A DNA stretch of 64,000 bases from contig CM021322.1 in assembly GCA_010645155.1 (NCBI GenBank), forward strand, positions 3,890,905 through 3,954,904. The letters are read 5' to 3'. The notes beneath the pieces were generated by a model. It saw only the letters and a list, made by a program, of their open reading frames with translations, did not search any database and had not been told where the DNA came from. A program made the translations under genes and the position numbers. The DNA is from Tigriopus japonicus (taxonomy: Eukaryota > Arthropoda > Copepoda > Harpacticoida > Harpacticidae). Shown here in pieces: positions 34,501 through 49,500 of the stretch (position 1 is its first letter; each line of letters begins with the position of its first letter).

Positions 34501-37500
34501 GTCTCTTTTTACTGTCCCTTGGGACTCTGAGAGAAATTGTATAAAGTGCATACGAATCGAGAGAGCAGACCGGCTGATTCTAATTTAGAACGGAATGAGA
34601 CTACGAAGGACCGCTTCTCTTAAAACATAAAAAACATTGCTGGCTACTACTTTTCATTTCTCAGCCTCATCTGGAACTGGAAGGCAAGCGACGAAAAAAT
34701 AAGCATCCTACTTAAGTATTTTCAGTTACCGCAATGCTATTGTTTTTAAGTAAGAGTTATTGTTTATTCAAGACAAAAATGTATCGACGAATCATTTTCG
34801 TGAAAGGTAGGTAAAAGCTGAGACGAAAACATGATGACATACCTTGCGAGATTGAGTGAAGTGTAAATAGAACGGTTGAAAATATAATAAAATTTCAGGT
34901 ATGGACCTCAAAAGCATTACTACTTCTTTTTTCATACAACTAAGTAATGTTTTTACTATTCCGCTGACCATTGAGCATGCTCAGTTAAGGGAATGAGGCA
35001 AAAGGAACAAATAGACTGTGTTAGTATTCTCCACCTCTTTCTCGCATGCTTAACACACATCCCAGAATATTTGTTAAAGAAACCCACTTTGAGAGTGAAG
35101 ACCGCGCTAAAGATGTAAGTCGATGGCTTCCTTTGAAATAATTGTTGTTGCTGGCCAGGATTTTGCGGCCTTTGTTGATGCCCAAGATCAATGGTGGAAT
35201 ATGAAGCCATTTGACCGTCACAATAGATTCAGGAAAGGCTCCATTTGGACTGAAAAATGACTAGGAAACCGCCTCATTATCCCAACCAAACTGAAAGGCC
35301 AGGATTAGGTTGGTGGGCTCGCATCTCGTATTCCATAGCCATACAAGATCTAAGGTCGAGGTTGATCCAAGAGATCTGGGGATGGATTTCTGATGAAGCC
35401 AATGCCGCCCAGGCTAGTGTACTTTAGATGATGGCTACCCGGGGTTTTTCCTTGACCCTGTTTGTTTCCAAGAACTTATATCGAGCAGGGTCGAAGGCCC
35501 AAGGCCTAGCCCATCGATCATGCTTAAATCATAGGCCTCCATTACGTTTCCTGTGTTATATGGTAATGGCATAACCTCACTAAGATGCTAGAGTGCCTCC
35601 ATGATTCACACACTGAGCTCAATTGACCATTAGCCAAGAAAAATGGGATCATTTAGTGTGTTCCTGTAGAATGCAAAGAGAGCGTCAACGAGTGAGGCCC
35701 TTTGAGACAGAGAGAAAAAAAAATCGCCTCACAAAGAAACCAAGTCGTAGTTTTCGGCCAAATGACACCAATGTTAGCCTGAATCGACCAACCATGGTGT
35801 AAAGCTGTGTGACTTGGAAAGAAAGCTCCATCCAACTTATTTTTCTCATGCTGCACAAGTTGATGCTAGAACATGTTTTTGTACAGGACGTCCAGAAAAT
35901 TTCTTAGAAAATTACCAAAAAACATCAAGTTCATCTTATGTTATGTTATTGATCAATTTGATATTCTAAAGAATAACAACTTCTGATTTTGTGAATGAAA
36001 TTTACTTATTTTTTCCATTCACATTGAAAAATTATGCACTGCTTGCGTGAAAACGGGCATTTCTCTTTGACGAAGCCTTTTAAAGCTATTATCGAAAGCA
36101 ACTGTGGATTATCCATATGGTTTTAACCGGGTTTCATCTCACGAATGATTCATGATTTATGCATATTTTTCAAGCCATACTACCTCAAGGCAAGACGCAT
36201 CGCACAGTTGATGCTTTGATAAATAATACATGAATGAAGGGATAGACGTAGCTTAGGCACCGACAAAACAATAAAGGTAGACATAAGCAAATACTGAACC
36301 AAGAAAACTTTTGGAGGAAAAAACTGAAAGGTAAATTCCTAGGTTAAGTATGGGCAATGCCCTTTTCGTTTAGGATTACCTTAAAAGCATAAGACGTAAG
36401 GCAGCCTCGAGCCGTTATTGGAAACCTGATCCAATCTCATCAGTCTTTAAGCATGGCACAGCTGTCAATATTCATTAGACTTTCTCAAAGAAACTTTTTC
36501 AAATAGATCAATCTTCTGCGTCTTCGTGTTCCTCTTGTTCTCCGTTTTGAAGCCTTGACAGTTCCAAGACGCAAATCACACTCGAATTTGTCAAGTTCCC
36601 CTTAACTGGGAATTCCATTCGCACTAGATGGATTGAATTTAGATAAAGGGGCCTTCATCTGCCACATTGTGCCACACAACAAGGGCCCTTTTCAAGTAGC
36701 TCGTATGTGCTCTGTCTCGAGAGTGTTTCTCCGCTTTGAGCAGTGTTTATTGGACTGACACCAGAAGAGGCCCTTTTACAAAGGCCCCTTAGCTTCTCTC
36801 ATCTTACGGGATACAGAGAAGGAGGTCTCTTCCCCTCTTCGCTTTTAAGGAGTGCTCTTCTCAGGGTGACCATGCTTTGCAAAAATCATCTTGTACCAAC
36901 GATCCTCATTCATATTTGAATGAACAGAACGTTTCTTCAAAGCATCTTGTTGACGTTAAAAGGGAGAGGAAATCAGTGTTGAGTGTGTCGTTACGGTGCA
37001 GATTTTGGTCACCCTGCCTAAAGAGCCGCTCCAGCTTTAGAACCCGAATTGGTGAACAGAGGACCTTTGAGAACACTCGAAAAACAACCACGGAAAACGA
37101 AGAAAACGGAATCAGGTTCGATACTAATCTTAATGAAACGTTTCACTGCCTGGGACTCGGAGGCCTGAGTGTATTTTCAAGCTTTATTAATTGACATTTT
37201 CTGAGACAGGCGGCCAAGTGGTCTTTGCTTGGACAGTCCTAGACTTTGATGTGCGGCGCTGGAAGGACACTGTCTTTCTAGAGGTCCCAACAGAAAGAAC
37301 ATTGGGCAAAGTTCCAAATTCTCTGGGTCCTTGTGTGCCCTCAAAAGCAGACCGTGCGCACTCACGTTTTTCCAGGCGTGTTCAAGCTCCGGTTGAATAC
37401 TTTTTGTATCTTTGAAGGTAACCAAGAGAATCATCATACGGTGACTTGGTACGCCCTTTATGATCATAAAATACAAAACAGGCTAAGTTCAGATGGGAAA

Positions 37501-40500
37501 TAAAGTATTTCATGTGCTGAGCTTTGGTGGTAAACATAAGACCAAATTAGGACTTGTTATGCTGATGAAAAAGCTGCTAACAATGCCTTTCATGATTCTA
37601 TTTTTTAACTCAAGGTTGCCAGCCCTTGGAGAAATACGTCCGATCCCACTATTACCCATTTCCTAGCCAATATCACAGTCAAGCCAAGTTTGGTGCCTGC
37701 TTGCTTCTCGTCTTGGCCTTTAACGATAATGACGTTCTTTGTTCTATTTGAATGGATGACATTCTCGAACCAATCAGAGACATTGGCTCCGGTATTTTGT
37801 GAAGGTCAACTAGATAGACTTTCTCTTATGATGTAAAATTGCCAGATGAATTGAGGAAAAAAATAATGGAAAAATGGATTTCCTTTAAATATTGTGAAAA
37901 GATCGGATTTGGGTCTCGCTTCGAGAAGTTGTACTCTCCGAGTCTTTCAAAACTCACCTCGAAGAGTAACAAACCAATATACTCCAAGACAAAATTGTAT
38001 ATTCCCATTTTCTAGTTTGCGAAAAGATCTGCAAGATATATTTTTTCTTTGTGGGGAATGGTGAAAAGCCTTTTCTTTGAACCTGAACCTGAAGTTCAAA
38101 GTTTTTCAGTTTTAAATGTTTATCGAGTCATTAAAGCAAAAGATATCCCAATACCACTCTTAAAGGCTTATGAGTAGGGACGGGCAAAAAGTACAAATCA
38201 AAGGAAGCTTTTGGTTACCAAAAGTTGCACAAAAATCAGCCCAAAATCGTAAATTAAAATGCAGAAAAAGGTCAAAAACGTAAATAAAAACCAAAAAAGC
38301 GCAAAGAAAATTTCAAAAATTCGCAAAAAACTAATTTCTGACACAAAAAGCTTCAGATACTTTCGTGTCATCTGCTTGTTATTTTTCAATCTTGAAGAGG
38401 AAAATTTAGATATTGAAGTAGTAGTAATCAATACTATGCTAGCCTATGCTGGGAGCCGAATAATCAGATTTGGTTTTCAAATTTGAAAAAAGTCTTCCAA
38501 AAGTAAATATTTTCATAAGAAATAACAAACTCGCAACAATTTGTTCATTTTAGGCCGAATTCGTAAAAAAATCGTGCAAATAAAGGCGAAAAGTGCAAAA
38601 GGCAAATAAATGGGTTTACGTTACCAAAAATCTTTTTACACTTTTTGCCCGTCCCTACTTATGAGGTATGAAAAGTACTCCAGGACAGACCTGTGATGTA
38701 ATTGTAATTACATTTCCAAGTAATTGTTATTGTACTTAATTGCATTTGCGATCAAAGTAATTGTAATTAATTACATTTGAGCCCATGTAATTGACATTTT
38801 TCAATTACAAATAACAATTACATTTTTGCCTACATAAGCAGTTCTGAGATTAGAAATTTTGCAGATTTCCCCCCGTCCTTCAAAAAGCTCACCGGTTCGT
38901 GATGCTCTTTGTACATTTTGCACTTGAAAAAATGGAGTTAAAGCTTGGTATGAAAAAATTAATGTAATTGAAATGTAATTCAATTACCTTTGGAAAGTTA
39001 TTGTAATTGTAATTAATTATTTTTGAGACCAATGTAATTGTAGTTTTTTACATTTTAGAAATATTTGACACATGTCTGCTCCAGGATATTTTTCACTCCT
39101 AGTGGCTGATTACTCTTTCGATTAGAACGTCGGCATTTATGAAGTTCGTATCGTAGTACACAATACACTAGTTCGTGTTGGAAACCCTAGGAATATGAAC
39201 GGTGTCCTAGAAAGCAGAATGGTGCCTCATCTTGGAAATGGCAGAAAGTCGGCTTTTGTTTGACTTTTGGATGACTCATTTTCCAGAGATTTGCACCATT
39301 CTTCTTCTTGTCAGAATTTCTTTTCAAAGACTTTTTCTACCCAAAGCAGCATTTGCATTTTCCCGACACGACGACCGAAAACGAGAACGGAAAAGAAAAT
39401 GGAGAAGGGCAGTTGTTGATGGGAAAGGAGCATCCTTGGTGGGCCAAGGTCTTTATGAGCAAACATTGCCTCAGAGTTGTAAAATGTACGTTCAGTCACT
39501 TGAAAGAGAGAGATATTTCAATCACAAAGAAGGACCATGAAAAACCAGGAAATACTGGGGGCCTTGCTACTTTAATGTCCGCCTCTATCGGCAAAGAGAA
39601 TCATGGGGAGTTCCATATGAAACTCTCAGCGGACTCATTTTTTTGGGTTATGTTAAGAAAGCCGAGTCTCCATATTTCATGGTTGACACTAGGTTGTTGG
39701 ACTCATTGGCAAAAGTCCTTGTTTTTTTGCGGTTTACACGCTCAAACTCTCGACTAGTTTCCTTCCCTTGTCAAATGGAAGTCTGCTCTTGCGTTACTAG
39801 AGTGATTGAGTGAGATTCCCAATTGTTATTTCGGTCTCTGGAATTCATTCACGTGATTGGTCGGTATTTGTGCTCGCTTTCCTCTTCTTGGACCCACTAC
39901 ACAAATATTTTCTCTTGCACGCATGCACATTTATCCAAGTCAAGGTCCAAGAAGAGACTCCAAATCATCCTTTCTTTTTCGAGTGCCATGGTCCACACAC
40001 TTTTGGAACAACAACAACTTGGACTGCATCTCATTTTTGAGTAATGTTTACAGATGGCAGTAAGCAATCATTTACCAACCAAACAAGAATTAATCAACCT
40101 ACGGAATTGCTTGGCTAACTAAAGGAATACATAGAGTAGCTCAGAACTGGAATGTCTCTTGGAACGAGTCTCAACACTCGTTGGAGCAGTAATAAAATAT
40201 GATGTTCTTGTCCACGTGTCTTTGTCACCCATGGGTATCGACTGATGAGGGAGACATATGTAAAAGAAAGGACGTCTAATGGTCACTCTCGGAACTTGGC
40301 AACATCAGGTGAGAACTAGTAGTAATTGGAAACAGCTTGGATCGCCTTGGGACACGACGGTCCCAAAGGTTTTTGTTTTGCTCTTGTTCACAGCCTCACA
40401 TACAATACCCACGTCAGGAAGCTTGAGTGTTTTTAAGGCCGTCAAAAAAGCATTGTTTCGGGCAGGCCCACGGCGCAAAAAAGGCCCCAAGCATCAAAGA

Positions 40501-43500
40501 GGAACAAGACAATGGCAGTAGCTCGTTGTTCCAATGTGCAAACAATTGATAAGGAAAAGCAAACACGCCACAAATCCCTGGCTTCTCGGATAGAAGAGGT
40601 CATATATTGGGATTGTAAGGTAAAGTAATCAATCACCCACACACTCGTTTGAAATCACAATACCTTGTACTTCCAACACGACTTCTTCTTGGCAAAGGAT
40701 AGAAAATCCCTCGCTAGAAGATTGGAGAGCACATTGTCCATCATCATCATTATCATCATTCCAAGTGGACCAACCATTAGACCACGAAAACATCAACTGG
40801 ACCATTAGGATGACCCAAAGAAATGAAATTTCCTCGTTCATCCCCAAGGGTCACTTCTTTAAATTGACCCAAATCCTAGTTCAGTACAGACTGTCAAGCA
40901 TTTTTTATTCGAAACGAACATGCTCTTTCAGTGTTATGAGAAAGCCCTGTTTATGATTCTGAGAGAAGGAAAATGGTAATTTGACTAATGAATGTGTGTT
41001 TTAAGCGAATGTAGGCTTGTGTAATGACTATTTGATCATGTTGTCACATGTTATCTTGAGAAATGGAAAACAGTCCAGACCAGGGATAACCTTGTTCAGA
41101 CACTCCAACAATCCAGATAAATGAAGAAGAGCTGCCAAAGCATAAAATTGACTTCTTAACATCGTCTTGGCAAAGTTTTAATGTGCCTCAAGTCTTTCTC
41201 CACGCGTTCATACACATATCTTTCCAAATGAAGGTGCATTATTTTTGTTGGCCAGATTTGGGATTCTTTGGGCAAAAAAGAAGAGGCCTGTCCCCAAATT
41301 GATTGGGATTAGCCTCGTTAGGAGAGAAATCAAGTGCTGATTCGGCTGGTTTTTGTGCGTCTGATTCCCAACGGAGGACCTGAGGCCAAAATGATCAGGA
41401 TGATTGAGAGCCTCAACTAGTTCCCGAGAGGACCTTTTCAAAGGAGGTGGGTTCTTTCCTTCCTTCCTTCCTTCGTGGCCGATTGAAGTACTGATTCAGG
41501 GCTGATCACAAGAGTGGGAACAAATCGAAGGACAGATGACATCAAGAACGACCCAAAGGGAGTCAAGGAGAATGGACGTGTTGAAAACTTATTGTCTCCA
41601 AAAGATTTGGCAATTTTTATAAAAGGAAAAGTTATTGTTAGCCAATCTCCGCTGAGGTTTATTTAACTTATATTTGCACACCATGTGCATTATTGCAGCT
41701 TTTACACTGAATGGGGTCTAGGGTTTTAGGGTCTTTTGACCTTCATACAAAGGGAGACGTAAGTCAGATTTGAGCAAAACGTAAATCACTCTGAATAGTT
41801 ATAAAACTGAAACAAACCCTACTGTAGTTTATGTCCATAAACTTTCCCGTTAAATGTTGTTTGTGGTAGGAAAATGAAAGTGGAATCATGGTGTAATTGG
41901 TTGCACTTCTGGTTAGAAGAGCTCCAGCGAAAAGAAAGCAAGGTTGCGTGGCAACAGATCGTTCGACTCCGTCGCTTTTATCATCACTTCATGTTTTTTT
42001 TTGTTCCAGAAACTAAGCAATATCAATGTTGTCTGTTGCTTGGTAATGTTCTCTGCTTCTGATTTCGCATTTATAATGGATAAGCGGATACTGGCGATCT
42101 TTAAGCCTTGATAAATTCATCTTTGGTTCACCTGTGGATCCCAGTTCGGAGACACCTTGCATTAACTTACATCATATTCTTTCAATCACGTGGTTATTTG
42201 TGTCAATAAGATAAGATCTCTGTATTTTGTACACTCTAATCAAGGCTTTTTAATCATGGAATCCCAAAATTCACTTTTGCTGGCCTGAACGTTTTACGTC
42301 TACTCCCTGAATGTTATGCTCAATTGACGAGATCGCCCACGAATTCGGGATCGCCGATCGCGTTAGACAGGTTACAAACGAAAAAAAGTCCTGCTTTATG
42401 CCAGTTCCTATCATTTGTATGTCTTTATATTGTGCAACCCAAAAACTAGAGGGCTAACTGCAGTGTTTCCAAAAAAAGTAGCGAATTTGATGTAAAAATT
42501 TTGTTTTACGGCAAAAATTGTTGGGCTCTTTCGAGCTTCACCAAAAATGGTAATATTTTTGACTTAACTTCTATTATCTACATTTTTTGATTCCTCTTAC
42601 TTCTGGCGATTTTGTGGAATTCTTGAAATAGAAGAAGCGAGTGTTTGAGGTGTGGCTCGCATTTTACTAGATAAAAAAATGCTTATAAATTATAAAGAAG
42701 GAACCAATATAATGCGAACAAGTTTTCACCGTTCCCTCTTGATTTGAGAAACCACTGAAATTGCACGCACATTTTTTTAATGAACTGATTTCACTTTATG
42801 AAGAATCCCGAAAATTATATCCCTTTTTCAGATTTTCCCCCCTAGCAAGAACAAAAATTAACCGTATATTAAGACTCTGGGCCTTAAAGTTATCCAAATT
42901 TTTGATGTTTTGGGAATTTGTTAAAGTAGATTTTTAATAAAAAAAAGGAGTCTAAATTGTTTCCCTTGCCTTGTTCAAAATCTTATATCTGTCAGTGTCT
43001 GCAATGTGGTTTGAGAGAAGTTGTGGAGGAGATTTGAACTGACGACCTCTCTCCTGACAAGATGGTGCCTAGTCCATTTGATTACAACTTCTACTAATCC
43101 ATTTTTAGAAATAACAATTGAATTAATTATGTCGTGATTCAAAGTTTACTAACCTTCAAATATATCATTGTAGGGCCTTTTTGTAACAAAGGTTTCTTGA
43201 CATTTTACTCGTACAGTACATGAAAGGGGCATAACATAATTTCAACTCCAAATATCACACTAACCAAAACAGGGTTGCAAGAAGTAGTCTCCAGCATCTC
43301 GATTTGTGCAAGAAGCACTGAAAACTGGAGTAGGAGGCTAACGGTGAGAATTATGATTTCCAGAAGGATTATTTCAATTCCGTTCTCCTGCAAACGAGAT
43401 CTGGCTTGTATTCAGTAGACGACGTATTTCAATTTTCAGCTCAATCGAATGGCGGAGTGAAAAGTTGTGCTTTCTCAAACTTATGCACTGAAGAGAGCAT

Positions 43501-46500
43501 GGACTGAATTAGTTCGCCCTTTTGTGGTAAAACATTTACCAGAAAAGGGCTCATTCATTCTCGGTGGAATTTGCACTGAGCTTTGAGTGAGTATAACTTT
43601 TGACTCCGACTTTCGATTGAGCTGAAAATTGAAATACGTATTCTTATCAATATAGGCAAGGTCTCACTTGCAGAAGAACGTAATTGAAATGCCCACTGGA
43701 AATCATGATTCCTCTCGTTAGCCTCCCAGTCCAGTGAAATTCAGTGGTTCTTGATTTGTGCTACAGCACCCTTCAACAAAATCTTGTGCCTTCGTGTGAA
43801 GCAAAAACTAAATGTATTGTGAACCAATTTCTTTGTCCAAAAAAAGCGTGTAAATTGGTCATAAATAACTTATCATAAGCCAAGTAACGAACACAAATGG
43901 CCATCCATCAACCAGAGCATTTCCATGTACTGTAGGTCTCTCCAAGTGCTCACGAACAGAACAGAGTTCACGTACGCACACTCTCAATTCTCATGCCAAC
44001 ATGGCAAACCAACCGAGTAAGCACTTACTCAGTCAGTCAGTGAACTATCCAACCAGGCCTCCCTCAAACGCATTGCAGGAGAGAGGGGCTATTTTTGGAA
44101 CAAGCATTGCTATTTCTGGCTCGAGAACGGTTCCCGTTCCCGTTCCATCTATGAAGCTCTCATGCGCGGTAGCAGGCAGGAAGTAAAAAACCGGGGCGAA
44201 CGAGGGTTGTTGATGTAGAAGTCGAAGTAGCCTTGGGAATGGGAAGATTGAAGGACATACGAATCCTCCTTCTCCTCCTCCTCCTATTCCTTCTTTTTGG
44301 TGGGTCTTATATAAGGCACTTTTTCCTTTTCTCTTTCAAGGCTGCCCGACGAATTAATGACCTCCATATACGAAACATTGAATCTCGGCCTTCACCAACA
44401 AAATGGCGAGCGAGAGGATTCGATTGAAGTGTGTGGAAATTGGATAGGGGCTGGGTTTTTTTTCTTTCAAACCTCTTCAGATGTTGGATTGAAGATCGAT
44501 TTCCTAACCTCTTGGCAACCCTTAAAGTGGAACACCGGCATTTTGAGGGAGGTAAGATCCACCAAAAAGGGGGAACCGATTGAGAACTCAAAGGCCGAGC
44601 TGTCAAGATAAGATCCAGTGGCACTAACCATTCGACTCTATTGGCAACGGAACCCTTCAAATCCTTTCAAAGGCTCACTGACTAACGTTCCTAAGGTCTT
44701 TGGGCATCAGGTATTTACGATTGAAGGTTGGCCTTCAAAGAAAGTCCAGGATCGTCCAGACGCGGACTTAGGCCCGGATTTAAGTAGCTCGTGATGATGA
44801 TGAAATGGTAATTAATACAATCGCTCCAATGGAAACCCTGACGAACATGGAGGGGAGACGAACCAACGAATGAAAGAAGGAAAGAAGGAAGGAAGGAAGG
44901 ACGAAAAACTTTCTTTGAGCCTTCCGTTGGTCGCTCCTAATGTCGAGCTTTCATTTCGAGTGAGGCCTTCTTTCTTTTGGGCATTCGTACCCGGGGGAGA
45001 ACTTGACTGATCCATATGGACAGTGGTGGACAGCCTTCAAAATATTTTCCCCCAAAGTTTCCATGTCTGCAAAGAACTTACCGTCAGCCGAAATGTTCGT
45101 CACAAATAAATAATTCGTAATAAATAAAACAGAAATAAGCTTGTTCTCTTACATTAAAGCATTTCGCAAGCTAAAACTCGACCGGATACTAACATAAATA
45201 TAATGTTCACAATCAAATGCTACTAGCCCCTTCATTGAAGATTCGTCGTGTTCATTTGTTGCAAATTAAATTCTTTGACAAATTGACAAAGTGTCAGATC
45301 GTTTTGAAATGATTGATCGCCCAAATTTTCCCACCAAGATTTTGCCCGAGTGCCCACGGATTTGGAGGGCCCTATTCGTTTGTCTTATCGGGGCCAAAAA
45401 AGTCCACCCAAGCTTTTATAGCAATCGTTAATGTTGAACCTCGGGTCAGATTGTTCTTCGAAGCACTCTACTCTATTTCTTGGATTGTTTCAACTCGAGC
45501 CAAGCTTTGAAGGTCTAAAGCGAAGGTCGATAACCAATTTCCCCAACACCTTTAGGACGGATTTAATGCTTACCAGCAACGCAAGTGACTTCCTCTATGA
45601 TGATAGGATGGGAGCTTAGACATTGGCAAGTGTTGGTGGTTGTATTGCAGAATGAATTCTTTATCACAGAGCTGCACGAAGCTGTGCAAGTGTCGCCAAT
45701 GTGAAGTCCAAGGTCGGAATCTGAAACGTGAAAAAAAACGTGGTCGGCATGAGTTCCCCAAGGGCGATTTGGTTCTTTTGTGCCTCCTTCTCTTTCTGTA
45801 TACTTCGCCTCTTCCGTCCCAAAATTGGTTCCAGACTCGATGAAGCAAAAGCAAATTCTTTTATCAACGGGACAATCCCCAGGCATTCAAAGGCAAACAA
45901 GGTCGTCCTTTCTACGTTTCATATATGGTCACACTGTCACAATCGATTGACTCATATAATTCAGAGCCAACTAACCGGAATGAAAAAAGCACTTTGCCTT
46001 GAATAATCACATAATCTAGAATTATCAATAATAATAAACTAGTAAGGTCCAAGTTGAAACTTGGGTAGCTTTTGGGAGAGTACATTTGACAACATTCTCT
46101 GGCCTAAAAACCACGTCTGTGTTGACAAAAGCCACTCATTCAGGAGGTTGTTTGGGTCCACCAAAATACATTGCACCCAATGCCTACTTTCCCTGAGATG
46201 GATGCTTGAATAAATTGTTTGGAAAAGAGAAACAGGTCCAACAATACACTCGCGTTTTGTTCCACCGACAAACTTGGATTAATAGACCTTTCTGGTTCTC
46301 GCCACGTTCAATTCTTGACGGGAAAACTATCAAGCCAGTGGTTTTTTAGATCAGCCACGGAGAAACTCCCTTGGGAAAGAGGGGGAAAAAGGAACTTTCG
46401 ATGACTGAGCCTCGTGAATAACTTGTGGATTTCCTGGACCTCACAGTTTGGTGAAAACAATTTACTTTTTCTCTCTTTTCTCAATATTTGTTGGCATGGT

Positions 46501-49500
46501 TGGTTTCAAGTAAACTCTAAGGAAGTGGCTCACATTTTCCAGGGGATTATATTTAGAGGTCCATGTCGATGGTTGATAGTGTATGTTAAGAGATTTCCCT
46601 TGAGGACTAAGACTTGATGCGACCATATTAGTAACATACAAACATCATCAAGAATAACCTATGAGGTTTTCCTCATACAGTCGAATCTCGATATAAGAAA
46701 TCTCAGTTTAAGAAATTTTCGCGATATAAGAAAGTTTTCCGTGTTGACCAAAATTTTACTACATAAGAATTCTCGATATAAGAAATTTTCCATTTTTCCT
46801 CAATCTCGATATCAGAAACATTTTCAAAGTTTTGGCCTATTTCTCTTGCTTAAATTGGTCACAACACAAAACAAAGCAAAACTAAACGAAGCATTTCTAA
46901 AAGGATCGATGCAGTGCTTCCATATCTTGCGCTTTTGCGCAAACTTTGTGCTTTCTAGGGTGCCTTCTGCGCACTTTTTTGGGCTCTCGCGCCTTGCGCC
47001 TCTTTAAAAACAGCTTGCCCGTTTCAAGTTTCAGTCAAAAGAACGAAAAATTGCATTTTGAACCCTAAAATCGCTAAAAATTGTCCAACATGTAATACGC
47101 AATCCAAGAAAGTCTCTCAAATTTGAAGTAATTTAAGGTCAAACTGAGAATAGAAGATTTGCAGTTGAGATATTCCAAAAAATAGCAAAAAAACTTTGTC
47201 AGTAGGAAAGCGTGGAAGGCTCAATTTTTTAAAAAGTTGTTTGTCCTTGTATAGGTTAGATCATTTACCAATCATGATGACAAAATTGTACTTTCTTCTT
47301 TCATTTTTTTCTGTCAAATTGAGATTGAAACAAGTTTTTAAGCTTTGTAATAGAGATATAAACGAATCCACTAGTAATGTAAATTTGTGTTTTAATAACT
47401 ATTTTCTAAAAGCTACGTTTTTGAGTCATTGTCGGATTTTGTTGTAATAGAAGTAAGCTTATAAGGTTATATATGTAAAGGTGAGGTAAACTCCTCTGGT
47501 AGTTTCCTTGTATTTTTTATCGTTTCTTGAGCCAATTTTCTTGTGTCTCGATATAAGAAAAATCTCGATATAAGCAACATTTTGCCGCGCACAGAAAAGT
47601 TTCTTGTATCGAGATTCGACTGTATTTAGACACCGTCTCGATCACGTTTCGTAAACATGGTGAATTTGTTATTCGTAGACAGTGTCTATTTCCTCCCATA
47701 TCAACAAATATTTAGGCCCTACTTTATGATTCTTTCCATTTGTAACAAGAAAGTGACACTTTTTCTCACGGGTAATTGAATAGAATTATGGATGCGACCA
47801 ATCAATCCTGAAGGTTTGGATATGAAAGCGCATGGCAGTTTCATCATGGGTTCTCTCTTCTTTCTCAGAACGCATCCATGATTCATTACATGACCTATCG
47901 CTTTTAAAAGTAAAGAATTCGATGGAGTTGATCTTTTAATTATATTCAAGTAAGAACTGAAAATTAGAAAAACGGAAGAATAGGAAAAATTAGAAAATTT
48001 GCTCTGCACAACTTTGAATTCACTTAGTATTGAGAGTAGTCAATTGAGTAGTGTATGTATTTTTCTAGAGAGGGCGTACTCGATATCTGACGTAGATGTT
48101 TTATTCCATTTCAAAGTCTTAGATCCTGATTGATTCCTTGTCAAGTCATGTCAAATACGGAGATCACTCTGTTGCAACGTATTTCTCAATCCACAAATTA
48201 ATTTCATTGAAAAATCATAAATCATAAAAAATGTTGTGAAAAGAAACGTTTCAGAATTTTACCAGGCGTTTCATTTTTTTCATCATCTTAAAATAATGCA
48301 AGAGTGAAACCTTACAACAAATCAATCACTCTGAAGTGTTGGCACGATAGGAAAATTTTACCTCTACTTTTCCTCCAGTTCGTTATTTAAAAAAAAATCC
48401 AGTTCACGGGTCAATGGATGTAAGACTCTTTTGTTCCCAGATATTTTACACAATCCCTGCGGACTCTAACAGAGTCTCTTTGAGGTCAAAGAAATTTGCA
48501 AGGAAATGAGAGTCCAACAAGAGCAGAGGCAAGACTGGAAGTGAACCTTGAAAAGCCAACAATGGTGGAACCGAGAGAAAAAGAAAAGGAGATGAAGACC
48601 TTCTATCCTGAGCTCGGAACAAAGGCCCAGACCCTTGGCATTGAGAATCACATGTATGTCTACACAATTCATCTCCATTGTCAATAGGATTAAGGATCTT
48701 GCTCATTCTGTCGGTGGTGATCCCTCTTCTTCATATCGTTCCTTCATTACTGAAATACTTGATATCGATATTTTGTGGCGACGTCTGTTTTGATACTTGA
48801 TGATAGAAACGCCCTCTAGTTTATTGGCTTCAATAGCAAAAAGGCTTGGTTTCATTTACACCGGGAAAGTTTCCGGTTGGATTGGAACTTGTCATTCTGA
48901 AATGGAACCCAATGCTGTCTTATTTGCATTGCCTTTCAGGGGGGGGGGGGCTACACTAACCAAATTATCAAAAGTTGTGCAAAAACTTTTAAGGCCAATT
49001 TTGTTATTTATTGATCTTTAGAATATGTCTTTTCATTTAAGAAAAAAAATACCGTGGTAAAAAAGTTGATTATTTGAAAGAGGACATGGTACATACTTCG
49101 GATGTGTTGTTGATTTTGTCACATTTACGCCTAGAGAAATAATATCACGTCACTTCGATTTCCGGAATCTTCAATTTTCAGATCTGGAATATTGTTTTTT
49201 CCACGTATTTGGGCTCCAATCAATTCGTCAGGTTGACAAAAGGTCAAACAATTCCAAAGAAAATTTCCCTTGGAATATTACAGGAATGAGAGATCTCTTT
49301 TTTTGGCGAGACTCAAAAGGAAGTGAGGGTGAATATGAGTCATCGAAGAGTCCTGACTTGCGTTCTGAGAGCTTCTCTAATTCCTGACAATATAGATCAT
49401 CAGAGTTCAAAATTGTAGTTCCAGTGAGTATTAAGAGAGCCATTTTATGTACTATATTCTTGCACCTTCTCTGAGTCGTTGACAAACATTTGGCTTTTCT

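Larger units (their letters stand above)
34081..45573 (-). other. EB-module gene intron 2 (11.5 kb)
   Basis: AT-rich intron with the two hAT-type MITEs, the Mutator-like element and short TTCC/GGAA runs at 41455 and 44877. Other open frames, such as 39308-39757 on plus, lack similarity and splice support. Confidence 0.6.

Noticed and set aside
34956..35210. Minus-strand frame with a Gln-rich peptide in EB-gene intron 2
   Set aside because: No phase-1 acceptor and donor pair and no similarity.
39308..39757. 149-codon plus-strand open frame
   Set aside because: It begins at a non-ATG codon in an intron of the opposite-strand gene, with no recognised domain.
40629..40847. Minus-strand frame with cysteines, tested as an extra EB exon
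   Set aside because: The donor is phase 1, but no acceptor in the right phase exists without meeting a stop.
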